Positions 1-10,656 of a stretch of 64,000 nucleotides of DNA are shown piece by piece. A model generated the notes under the pieces. The model saw only the letters and a list, made by a program, of their open reading frames with translations, was not told the origin of the DNA and did no database searches. The translations under genes were made by a program, and so were the position numbers. The DNA is from Dolomedes plantarius (taxonomy: Eukaryota; Arthropoda; Arachnida; Araneae; Dolomedidae): positions 21,974,631 through 22,038,630 of the forward strand of contig OU015501.1 in NCBI GenBank assembly GCA_907164885.2, in the 5' to 3' direction. Each line of letters begins with the position of its first letter. Position 1 is the stretch's first letter.

Positions 1-392
1 CGTTCGATTCGACCGGTTTTTTGTTTAATTAAGTAGGGCATACAGTTTTTTGAATAAAGGTTTTGGTTAAGTTATTTTGATAGGTATGCTTGCGTTGGTC
101 TGTTCAGTTCGGTTTATGCAATTAAACGTTAGACAGGGCTTCTTGTGTTAATCATTATTTTTACCAAGCATATTAGAATTTCATTGCCGCGAGGGACGAA
201 GAGTCTCTTTTCGCAGGCTGGAATTACTTTTGGTTTGGTAGGAGTAAATGGTGGAGTAGTTAAATATTGTTTCGAAATTTTATCATTTACTTAGTTTTGT
301 AATGTGTACTAAGGTGTCCAGGAGGTTAATGAACGTTAGACATGGCTTCAAATTTTAATATTTAAAGCTATAAATAAACCCCATACTAACAC
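1..392. repeat. Partial, internally deleted copy of the 3.9-kb tandem unit
   Basis: Positions 1 to about 355 match the stretch beginning at 1719 in the next unit almost base for base (GTTCGATTCGACCGG, then AGTAGGGCATACAG and onward). At about 355-358 the sequence jumps to the unit's terminal segment (TTTAAAGCTATAAATAAACC), so about 2.2 kb present in the full units is missing. The array continues past the left edge of the window. No gene is supported here. Confidence 0.88.
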
Positions 393-1269
393 GAATCATC
401 AACGCCACAAATGGCGCCTGTGTCCTACCCACGCTGTGCCATTTTTTTTCTTCTTCAATGGTACAGGTCGTGAAGACTGTTTGCAAATGAGCCATTTTTT
501 TTTCCATTATCCTTTCTTTCGGTAAGACGGCATGACATATTAAATTTTGGTATAGTGGAGGCTTAATCTTATTTTGGCACAGATTTTTGGTTCATATTAT
601 TTTTATGTGTTTATGGTTATTATTATTTCTGATATTTTAAGTTGAAATTTTTCTTACATTCCTATATTTTGTGCATTTATTTTGAATATTGAGTTTTTAC
701 ATTTTGAAGTATTGAACGATATAATGTTTTATTTTGGTGTTTTACTTAAGAGTATTGCACTGTTAGTGCATTTAAGGATACACTTTGATTTGAAAGTTAT
801 TTTTACATTCCTATATATTTACGTTTATATTGAATATTGCATATTTTTTTAACATCTTTAAACATTGATAGATATTTTGAGTTTATTGTAATTGGTATTT
901 TGTTGTTCTAACGTTTTCTATTGCTATGCTAGTGGTTTTAAGTATAATATTTGAATTGAGGTGCTAAATTGTGTATGTTTTACAAGGTCTTCCATAGTAT
1001 ATTTGCATGCTAAGTATTGATAAATTTTAATTGCAATTCTACATGTCAGATAAATTTTTTTTTTGGTTATTTTGGGCTTCATATCACGAGTTTTTTTTCT
1101 GTCTTGCCAGGTACTAAGTTTTTTCTGCTTTCCTCTTGCCATTTAGAGCTGGTCTCATGGTCAGACGGGAAGTAAAATTGGTTTGGGTTCTTGGACAGAT
1201 TGAAAATTACATTAAAATTTTTCATATAATAGTAAATGATTTTTTTTTCGCACGAAATTAGTTACAATT

Positions 1270-1550
1270 GGGTTTAAGATTCAAACTTCAATGTCACAGG
1301 CTGGGAAATTTGAATGCTGCGGTCATTTCAGTACCTAATAAATTCAGTTTCTCATGTCGGGTATGTGTTTGGAATTAATACCAGTTGGCTTTGTTTAGAA
1401 ATTTAATTAAAATGGGGGTTAATATTCAACTTCAATGTCACAGGCTGGGAAATTTTGAATGTTGTGGTCTTTCAGTACCTAATAAGTTCAGTTTCTCATG
1501 TCAGGGATTTGTTGGATTTAATACCAGTTTAGTTTTTTTTGCAGAGTTTT
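1270..1550. repeat. Internal tandem duplication (about 145 bp x 2) within the 3.9-kb unit
   Basis: Two adjacent diverged copies both carry CTTCAATGTCACAGGCTGGG, TTTCAGTACCTAATAA and TTCAGTTTCTCATGTC. The copies start near 1270 and 1417. The same pair recurs one unit later, near 5184 and 5331, so the internal duplication is older than the 3.9-kb duplication. Confidence 0.85.
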
Positions 1551-1864
1551 AGCTTAATTTAATATTGATTAATTTCTTTTGTAAGGCATACTAAAGCGTC
1601 CGAAAATTTTGTTTATGTGTAGGGTTGATGTTAAATTTTTTTTTGGTGTTCTTGTCTACAATGTTTCATGTACATATTTGTTTTGAACGGGTCAGCATGA
1701 CTTTTGGGGATCGACTGCGGTTCGATTCGACCGGTTTTTGTTTAATTAAGTAGGGCATACAGTTTTTTGAATAAAGGTTTTGGTTAAGTTATTTTGATAG
1801 GTATGCTTGCGTTGGTCTGTTCAGTTCGGTTTATGCAATTAAACGTTAGACAGGGCTTCTTGTG

Positions 1865-2262
1865 TTAATCATTATTTTTACCAAGCATATTAGAATTTCA
1901 TTGCCGCGAGGGACGAAGAGTCTCTTTTCGCAGGCTGGAATTACTTTTGGTTTGGTAGGAGTAAATGGTGGAGTAGTTAAATATTGGTTTCGAAATTTTA
2001 TCATTTACTTAGTTTTGTAATGTGTACTAAGGTGTCCAGGAGGTTAATGAACGTTAGACATGGCTTCAAATTTTAATCATTAATTTTTACTAAGCATATT
2101 AGAATTTCATTGCCGCGAGGGACGAAGAGTCTATCTTCGCAGGCTGGAATTAAAATTGGTTTGGTAGGAGTAAATGGTGTAGTTAACGATAGGTTTCAAA
2201 TTTCTATCAATTACCTGGTTTTGTAATGTATACTAGGGTGTACGGGAGGTTAAAAATTTTTT
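1865..2262. repeat. Internal tandem duplication (about 208 bp x 2) within the 3.9-kb unit
   Basis: Copies start near 1865 and 2073 and share AAGCATATTAGAATTTCATT, GCCGCGAGGGACGAAGAGTC and GTAGGAGTAAATGGTG. They are diverged by several substitutions. The pair recurs in unit B near 5779 and 5987. The deletion junction of the left-edge partial copy falls at the end of the first sub-copy. Confidence 0.85.
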
Positions 2263-3153
2263 TTTGTTATATGTACGGTTAAAGTTGAAAATTTTGTACA
2301 CCTGTCTCACATGTTTCATATACATTTTTTTGAGGTTGAACAGTAAACATGTTAATTTGATTGAACAGTGATAATGAAATTCGTAAGAGAGAATTTTGTA
2401 TTGAGTTTTGTTCGAAGAGGTTTTGTTTATTTGTGTTAAGCATACGTTTTTTTTTTTTTATAAATTTGTTACGGATTGTATGCTATGGTCGCACTGTCAA
2501 TTTCAAATTATAGAAGTAAACTGTGGACAGGATGTAATGTTTTTGAACTGATTGTTTTAACCGAGGATGATTATTTTGCTGTGCAGTTTTTTTAGTGTAT
2601 ATGGTTTAATTGTAAGTTGAGCATACAGTTGTGGTAATGAAATGTTTTAGATATATGTTAGGTGTTCAATGTTTCATTTTTGCTTGTTTATATACAATTG
2701 TGGTAATGAAATTTTTTTTTCGGGTAGTATGCTACATGTTCCATGGTTTATAATTTTGTTTAATAAGTAATCTCTCATGTATATGTGTTTTGTTATGTGA
2801 CCCGGGTCGAATGGTAACAATATATCACATTGTGTAATGTAATTCTATACTTTAATCAATTCTTTTAATTTGTGAAATTTTTCCACGGTGATCTGTGTTT
2901 TTTTTTTAAAAAATTTGTGCCAAATTTTTTTCTCGCGGAAAAGGAGGTATTTGTTGTGATGATAATTAATAGTTTTGGAAGTAATTAAAGTTAATATTAA
3001 TATCGGGTATTTAGATAATTAAATTAGTAAAGTAAGTGAATAAGTAAGTAAATTTTAGTAACGATTGTGCTTTGTTTTAATCAATTTATTAAGCCTCTGC
3101 TAAATATATGTAAGGGTTATACTTGTGGTGATCAGATATTAATTGATTTTATT

Positions 3154-3207
3154 AATGTCATCGCATTTAGAGAAGTGTGCGCAAGTTTCTCTAAATGTTT
3201 TGACATT
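3154..3207. other. Strong hairpin in the repeat unit (also at 7068-7121)
   Basis: Arms ATTTAGAGAA (3165-3174) and TTCTCTAAAT (3187-3196) are perfectly complementary around a 12-nt loop. Outer arms AATGTCA (3154-3160) and TGACATT (3201-3207) extend the stem after a 4-nt internal loop on each side. The hairpin is unchanged in the second unit. Its function is unknown; it could be the processing or folding signal of a non-coding transcript, or simply a palindrome. Confidence 0.6.
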
Positions 3208-3294
3208 GAGAAGAATTAAGTTTGAAATAGATCATCACAGGTTATACCTTATTGTTAATATTGATAAATTAATAAGCCTTATTTTGAAATAATT

Positions 3295-4053
3295 GTGAAG
3301 TGGCTGGTACGCTGGTGAATTTTTGGGTTTTTTATTAAATGAATGAATACAAAATTATAGTGTGTCTTTTCTTTTAAAGTTAAATCCTTCCTTTTGAGAA
3401 CCCCTTTTTGTCAGTTGATCGTAAACTGAGACATCCGATAGCGACTGGTCACGGACACCCTCCCCTTCGGGACGTTTGGAATGTTGATGAGCCAAGCAGA
3501 TACGAAGGCGCTCCCTACGCGGTTGAATACAGTGATTCGTAGAGGCCCTGTAAGTTTTCAAGGAGGAAATAAGTCACCAACAATTATGTGAAATAAGAAA
3601 ATGAAAAAATCAACAATGAGTCGGAGAGGAGATTCCTTCGGCTAATTCCGAATTTCAGCGTTTTCCTCGTCCGGGATTGACGGAGCGGATTGGACCTTCT
3701 TACTTTCCGCGGAATACAAAGTGAAAAAAGGAGCGTCAACTCGGGGGCGGAGGGTGCAAGTGGACACAGAGGGGGAGAGGCGAGCGAAGAGGCTGGGAGC
3801 TGACCCGCAACCCACGATGGAGAGAGATGTCTTGATTTTTGGCGGCCCGCACGCTATAGAAATGGCGCTGGCCTGGGGTTCCACTCATAATTTTATAAAA
3901 TAATAGTTTTTTTGTGCTGCAGCATTTTAATTGGGTAATATAGTTTTAATTTCCTTTTTTTTTGGTTTACTGAATTTTTCTATAGTTTTACTTTTGTTTT
4001 TTTCTCATCACTTTTTCATTTAGAAGTTCTTTTTGATTCGCCAGCCACTTCAC
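3295..4053. repeat. GC-rich cassette between short inverted arms (also at 7209-7967)
   Basis: The arm GTGAAGTGGCTGG (3295-3307) is matched by its reverse complement CCAGCCACTTCAC (4041-4053). Between the arms lies the only GC-rich part of the 3.9-kb unit, with short minus-strand ORFs of 68 and 80 codons (3355-3561 and 3642-3884) that match nothing I recognise. A splice-acceptor-like tract (pyrimidines, then TTACAG) lies between the two ORFs on the minus strand near 3550. It may be an old DNA-transposon-like insertion amplified with the unit. Coding status is not supported. Confidence 0.5.
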
Positions 4054-4306
4054 TTATTTGCATTGTTTTATTGATAATTATTTGTATTATGGAGAGTAGA
4101 ACTCATTTAAACGAAATTGTATTTATTCAATTGAATTTGGTTGTCAGAATAATGTTAAGAAGATCTGGAGTTAATGAGTTTGTTTGTTATAATGTCAGGG
4201 AAATTCTTAAATAAATTGATATTAAAGTTTGTAAATACCTATCCTAACATTAATTAGTTAATTATAATATAATATTTAAAGCTATAAATAAACCCCATAC
4301 TAACAC

Positions 4307-7300
4307 GAATCATCAACGCCACAAATGGCGCCTGTGTCCTACCCACGCTGTGCCATTTTTTTTCTTCTTCAATGGTACAGGTCGTGAAGACTGTTTGCAA
4401 ATGAGCCATTTTTTTTTCCATTATCCTTTCTTTCGGTAAGACGGCATGACATATTAAATTTTGGTATAGTGGAGGCTTAATCTTATTTTGGCACAGATTT
4501 TTTGGTTCATATTATTTTTATGTGTTTATGGTTATTATTATTTCTGATATTTTAAGTTGAAATTTTTCTTACATTCCTATATTTTGTGCATTTATTTTGA
4601 ATATTGAGTTTTTACATTTTGAAGTATTGAACGATATAAATGTTTTATTTTGGTGTTTTACTTAAGAGTATTGCACTGTTAGTGCATTTAAGGATACACT
4701 TTGATTTGAAAGTTATTTTTACATTCCTATATATTTTACGTTTATATTGAATATTGCATATTTTTTTAACATCTTTAAACATTGATAGATATTTTGAGTT
4801 TATTGTAATTGGTATTTTGTTGTTCTAACGTTTTCTATTGCTATGCTAGTGGTTTTAAGTATAATATTTGAATTGAGGTGCTAAATTGTGTATGTTTTAC
4901 AAGGTCTTCCATAGTATATTTGCATGCTAAGTATTGATAAATTTTAATTGCAATTCTACATGTCAGATAAATTTTTTTTTGGTTATTTTGGGCTTCATAT
5001 CACGAGTTTTTTTTCTGTCTTGCCAGGTACTAAGTTTTTTCTGCTTTCCTCTTGCCATTTAGAGCTGGTCTCATGGTCAGACGGGAAGTAAAATTGGTTT
5101 GGGTTCTTGGACAGATTGAAAATTACATTAAAATTTTTCATATAATAGTAAATGATTTTTTTTTCGCACGAAATTAGTTACAATTGGGTTTAAGATTCAA
5201 ACTTCAATGTCACAGGCTGGGAAATTTGAATGCTGCGGTCATTTCAGTACCTAATAAATTCAGTTTCTCATGTCGGGTATGTGTTTGGAATTAATACCAG
5301 TTGGCTTTGTTTAGAAATTTAATTAAAATGGGGGTTAATATTCAACTTCAATGTCACAGGCTGGGAAATTTGAATGTTGTGGTCTTTCAGTACCTAATAA
5401 GTTCAGTTTCTCATGTCAGGGATTTGTTGGATTTAATACCAGTTTAGTTTTTTTTGCAGAGTTTTAGCTTAATTTAATATTGATTAATTTCTTTTGTAAG
5501 GCATACTAAAGCGTCCGAAAATTTTGTTTATGTGTAGGGTTGATGTTAAATTTTTTTTTGGTGTTCTTGTCTACAATGTTTCATGTACATATTTTGTTTT
5601 GAACGGGTCAGCATGACTTTTGGGGATCGACTGCGGTTCGATTCGACCGGTTTTTGTTTAATTAAGTAGGGCATACAGTTTTTTGAATAAAGGTTTTGGT
5701 TAAGTTATTTTGATAGGTATGCTTGCGTTGGTCTGTTCAGTTCGGTTTATGCAATTAAACGTTAGACAGGGCTTCTTGTGTTAATCATTATTTTTACCAA
5801 GCATATTAGAATTTCATTGCCGCGAGGGACGAAGAGTCTCTTTTCGCAGGCTGGAATTACTTTTGGTTTGGTAGGAGTAAATGGTGGAGTAGTTAAATAT
5901 TGGTTTCGAAATTTTATCATTTACTTAGTTTTGTAATGTGTACTAAGGTGTCCAGGAGGTTAATGAACGTTAGACATGGCTTCAAATTTTAATCATTAAT
6001 TTTTACTAAGCATATTAGAATTTCATTGCCGCGAGGGACGAAGAGTCTATCTTCGCAGGCTGGAATTAAAATTGGTTTGGTAGGAGTAAATGGTGTAGTT
6101 AACGATAGGTTTCAAATTTCTATCAATTACCTGGTTTTGTAATGTATACTAGGGTGTACGGGAGGTTAAAAATTTTTTTTTGTTATATGTACGGTTAAAG
6201 TTGAAAATTTTGTACACCTGTCTCACATGTTTCATATACATTTTTTTGAGGTTGAACAGTAAACATGTTAATTTGATTGAACAGTGATAATGAAATTCGT
6301 AAGAGAGAATTTTGTATTGAGTTTTGTTCGAAGAGGTTTTGTTTATTTGTGTTAAGCATACGTTTTTTTTTTTTTATAAATTTGTTACGGATTGTATGCT
6401 ATGGTCGCACTGTCAATTTCAAATTATAGAAGTAAACTGTGGACAGGATGTAATGTTTTGAACTGATTGTTTTAACCGAGGATGATTATTTTGCTGTGCA
6501 GTTTTTTTAGTGTATATGGTTTAATTGTAAGTTGAGCATACAGTTGTGGTAATGAAATGTTTTAGATATATGTTAGGTGTTCAATGTTTCATTTTTGCTT
6601 GTTTATATACAATTGTGGTAATGAAATTTTTTTTTCGGGTAGTATGCTACATGTTCCATGGTTTATAATTTTGTTTAATAAGTAATCTCTCATGTATATG
6701 TGTTTTGTTATGTGACCCGGGTCGAATGGTAACAATATATCACATTGTGTAATGTAATTCTATACTTTAATCAATTCTTTTAATTTGTGAAATTTTTCCA
6801 CGGTGATCTGTGTTTTTTTTTAAAAAATTTGTGCCAAATTTTTTTCTCGCGGAAAAGGAGGTATTTGTTGTGATGATAATTAATAGTTTTGGAAGTAATT
6901 AAAGTTAATATTAATATCGGGTATTTAGATAATTAAATTAGTAAAGTAAGTGAATAAGTAAGTAAATTTTAGTAACGATTGTGCTTTGTTTTAATCAATT
7001 TATTAAGCCTCTGCTAAATATATGTAAGGGTTATACTTGTGGTGATCAGATATTAATTGATTTTATTAATGTCATCGCATTTAGAGAAGTGTGCGCAAGT
7101 TTCTCTAAATGTTTTGACATTGAGAAGAATTAAGTTTGAAATAGATCATCACAGGTTATACCTTATTGTTAATATTGATAAATTAATAAGCCTTATTTTG
7201 AAATAATTGTGAAGTGGCTGGTACGCTGGTGAATTTTTGGGTTTTTTATTAAATGAATGAATACAAAATTATAGTGTGTCTTTTCTTTTAAAGTTAAATC

Positions 7301-8220
7301 CTTCCTTTTGAGAACCCCTTTTTGTCAGTTGATCGTAAACTGAGACATCCGATAGCGACTGGTCACGGACACCCTCCCCTTCGGGACGTTTGGAATGTTG
7401 ATGAGCCAAGCAGATACGAAGGCGCTCCCTACGCGGTTGAATACAGTGATTCGTAGAGGCCCTGTAAGTTTTCAAGGAGGAAATAAGTCACCAACAATTA
7501 TGTGAAATAAGAAAATGAAAAAATCAACAATGAGTCGGAGAGGAGATTCCTTCGGCTAATTCCGAATTTCAGCGTTTTCCTCGTCCGGGATTGACGGAGC
7601 GGATTGGACCTTCTTACTTTCCGCGGAATACAAAGTGAAAAAAGGAGCGTCAACTCGGGGGCGGAGGGTGCAAGTGGACACAGAGGGGGAGAGGCGAGCG
7701 AAGAGGCTGGGAGCTGACCCGCAACCCACGATGGAGAGAGATGTCTTGATTTTTGGCGGCCCGCACGCTATAGAAATGGCGCTGGCCTGGGGTTCCACTC
7801 ATAATTTTATAAAATAATAGTTTTTTTGTGCTGCAGCATTTTAATTGGGTAATATAGTTTTAATTTCCTTTTTTTTTGGTTTACTGAATTTTTCTATAGT
7901 TTTACTTTTGTTTTTTTCTCATCACTTTTTCATTTAGAAGTTTTTTTTGATTCGCCAGCCACTTCACTTATTTGCATTGTTTTATTGATAATTATTTGTA
8001 TTATGGAGAGTAGAACTCATTTAAACGAAATTGTATTTATTCAATTGAATTTGGTTGTCAGAATAATGTTAAGAAGATCTGGAGTTAATGAGTTTGTTTG
8101 TTATAATGTCAGGGAAATTCTTAAATAAATTGATATTAAAGTTTGTAAATACCTATCCTAACATTAATTAGTTAATTATAATATAATATTTAAAGCTATA
8201 AATAAACCCCATACTAACAC
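4307..8220. repeat. 3,914-bp tandem repeat unit, copy B
   Basis: This second full copy is nearly identical to copy A. The differences I can see are a handful of single-base indels in homopolymers (for example AGATTTTTGG against AGATTTTTTGG) and a few substitutions, which implies a recent duplication or ongoing homogenisation. Repeat homology ends at 8220 after CCATACTAACAC, and unrelated AT-rich DNA follows. Confidence 0.88.
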
Positions 8221-8721
8221 AATCTTTCAACTCCACATTAGCGTACACGTGACAATAAAATAAATTAGTCAAATCCTCAAAAGGCAGATGTATGACAGAA
8301 ACTAAGCAGACATTATCTAGCTGAAATTCCTTTAGTTGCTTTTGGACAAAGGAAAAATAAATTATTTACGGTATATAAAGCTCAAAACAAGACTTTATTT
8401 GACTTTGATCCTTTTAAGCGTTATAGCCCACTTCAGAAAGGGAGACCGCACTTTAATAACGAAGCGTGTAAATGGTCTCATTATATGATTTTCTCTTCGA
8501 GGCATTAATTTCCTTCTTATTATCTTCCTCACTCATTTCTGACCTGCAAGCTTTCATTTAAGGAACTTATGGCTTTATTAATGGCATTCCTCCCGACATT
8601 AACGGTGAAGTTAAGACATTCATTTTCAACGCTCTTATTTATCTTATTTTGTTCTGGAATAAAAAGTTTTATGTTTAATGCCAAATGAGTACATCTGCCC
8701 ATAGTAAAAACTATTAAATAA
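8221..8721. other. No recognised gene
   Basis: AT-rich single-copy-looking DNA between the tandem array and the first Helitron. I see no gene, RNA or transposon signature. Confidence 0.5.
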
Positions 8722-9464
8722 TCTATATATATAAAACAGTTCCGTAACTGACTGACTGACTGACTGACTGACAGACAACGCACAGACCAAACCGCTGGAC
8801 CTAAAGGGCTGACATTTTATATGGCGATTCTTCTTATAGTGTAGGGGTGCTCTAAGAGAGATTTTTGAAAAATTCTTCTTAGATTTTTTAAAATTAAATT
8901 TTAAGCTGTTTTTAAAACATTCTTTAAAGTTTGCATTTAAAATAATAATTGGAGGGTTATAAAATTTATATCACAAGAAAGATCCTAAAAAGTCCTTTAA
9001 AAGGAAATCTTTTTCGAATCTTTACTCCATTTTCTGATTTTTGGTGAATTTTTAAAGATTAATTTTTAGAATTTAATTTATTAAATGCTGATCACGTGGT
9101 TTCTTTTCTTTTCGTAATACTTTAAATTAATTTATCGTCACGTGCATAACAACGAAAAAAGTTGACAAAAAAAAACATATTTTTTTTCTTTCTAATGCGG
9201 CAGATGATTGGACATTATACAAAAAAATATTAAAATACAGTAAAAGAAATGTTCCTCAAACTGTACTATATTAACTGCATTATATTTTTTGTATGTTCTA
9301 TTAGATTTAATTTGAATATTTTCTCCTACATTATTTTGTCTATAAAAATATCCCTTACGATTTCTTTATAAATTTTTTCTGTTCTTTTTTGGCATTAATT
9401 TCATACATTGACCGTTGTATTTAATTTGAATGTACTCCGTAGCGAAGTACGGGTTTTCAGCTAG
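8722..9464 (+). mobile_element. Non-autonomous Helitron, copy 1
   Basis: It starts with TCTATATATATAAAACAG after an A (8721) and ends with a short hairpin (CCGTA GCGAAG TACGG, 9437-9452) followed by TTTTCAGCTAG and a T (9465). A TC start, a CTRR end after a 3' hairpin, insertion between A and T and no target duplication are the Helitron hallmarks. A GACT repeat (CTGACTGACTGACTGAC) lies near the 5' end. There is no Rep/helicase coding sequence, so it would depend on an autonomous partner. Three further copies occur at 27447-42586. Confidence 0.85.
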
Positions 9465-10656
9465 TCCTTTATAAAGACAGTATCAACTATGCAAGCCTAT
9501 TTTTTAAAAATAAAAGTCTTCCTTAATACTCAGCAAATTTATAAGCTGAAATTCAAAATTCAGAGTAGTCGTTATTAGCTAATTGTCCAGTACAATAACG
9601 CATATTCAACTCAATAATATGAATGAACTCCTGACTATTCATGCTAATTTAAGCACGGGCATGCACGGAAAACAAGAAACAAGTTTAGTCCAATCATGGC
9701 TCCATAAAATGTTAACAATGAATTGAGATTTTAGCCAAACTACATATCGTTGACCTAATTAAAAAACCACGTAACTCCCAAAAATACGATTTGGGGATTT
9801 TCATGCTATTACATTGGTTTATGGTCCCTGTACAACTCTGTCAAACCTCATAACTCCAAAAGATTTAATTCATCAAAAAAAAAAAAGTGAAACATAACAT
9901 AAACTCCTTAACTTAATTATTGCTAACCTTGTAACTCCACTTTAATTATGAAGATGTTTAATTACATAACAGGTAGTATGTATCTCAGAACACTTGAACA
10001 TTTATTTTTAAGAATAAACGATAATAATTTATCTTTTCACTGTCGAATAAATCAGTTTTTTGTTCATCCTTTAAAAAGTGGGAAATGTGAGTTACGTGGT
10101 TTGTTAATTAGTACAACGCTATTTACCGTTTTAAATAGAAGTTTCATCAAAATAATCATAAAAGTTCAAATTTTAAGTTTCCTTTTTGGGAAAATTCATG
10201 TTGATATTTTTCGGACATTTTGTATTTTCTTTACCTTTTTTTTCGTCCCGAATAATTGAGAATTCGGTGATGATTAAGGTTAAACAATAAAATAATTTAG
10301 GGAACGTCCTTCAGTTTAGGAAATGTTTATCAGAGATTTTAAGCTATCTGAGATTGAAAAAGCAGAATGTGTGTGAAATTTCTTAACCTCATATTTTGAA
10401 TTGAAATCGAGTTCTTTTAGCTCATAATTATATCTTGCTGTTTCTAGGCTGTCACCTGTTTGAGAAATACTTGGATAGAGACAGTGTGATCATCAATTCC
10501 TCTAACAGATTGTCAGAGGGAAGAAATAAATGGCCAAATTTAATGCAAATATTAATTGAAGCCATCGATATGTGGATATATTAAGTAAATATTTTACTCT
10601 TTTTTCTCGTTGCATGTATGATTGACATTTTGAATCGCTAACTACATAGTTACATA
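9465..10656. other. No recognised gene
   Basis: AT-rich DNA. The short motif ACTCC after TAA or GTAA recurs near 9770, 9850 and 9935, but I see no coding or element structure. The 103-codon ORF at 9948-10259 is low complexity and is not supported as a gene. Confidence 0.5.

Larger units (their letters stand above)
393..4306. repeat. 3,914-bp tandem repeat unit, copy A
   Basis: This is the first full copy of a long tandem unit. Every landmark recurs exactly 3,914 bp downstream, for example the segment TTTAAAGCTA at 361, 4275 and 8189. The plus strand is strongly T- and G-rich, with many poly-T runs, and has no ORF longer than 80 codons apart from short ones in a GC-rich island near 3400-3880. 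Unit boundaries are set where all copies share CCATACTAACAC and then diverge in the flank; the true start phase is unknown. I do not recognise a transposase, reverse transcriptase or RNA gene. It could be a long satellite or segmental tandem duplication, or a non-autonomous element in tandem. Confidence 0.88.

Noticed and set aside
3642..3884. 80-codon minus-strand ORF (and its second copy at 7556-7798) as a gene
   Set aside because: No recognisable motif, and duplication with the array explains its recurrence. GC-rich DNA favours chance ORFs.
1..8220. LTR retrotransposon (two LTRs around an internal region)
   Set aside because: The whole 3.9 kb is repeated with no internal region between copies and no gag/pol coding. 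TGGCGCC near 412 looks like a primer-binding site, but the following bases do not match the tRNA-Lys complement.
8745..8775. CRISPR-like or regulatory GACT repeat array
   Set aside because: The CTGACTGACTGAC run is a simple repeat at the Helitron 5' end and varies in length between copies.
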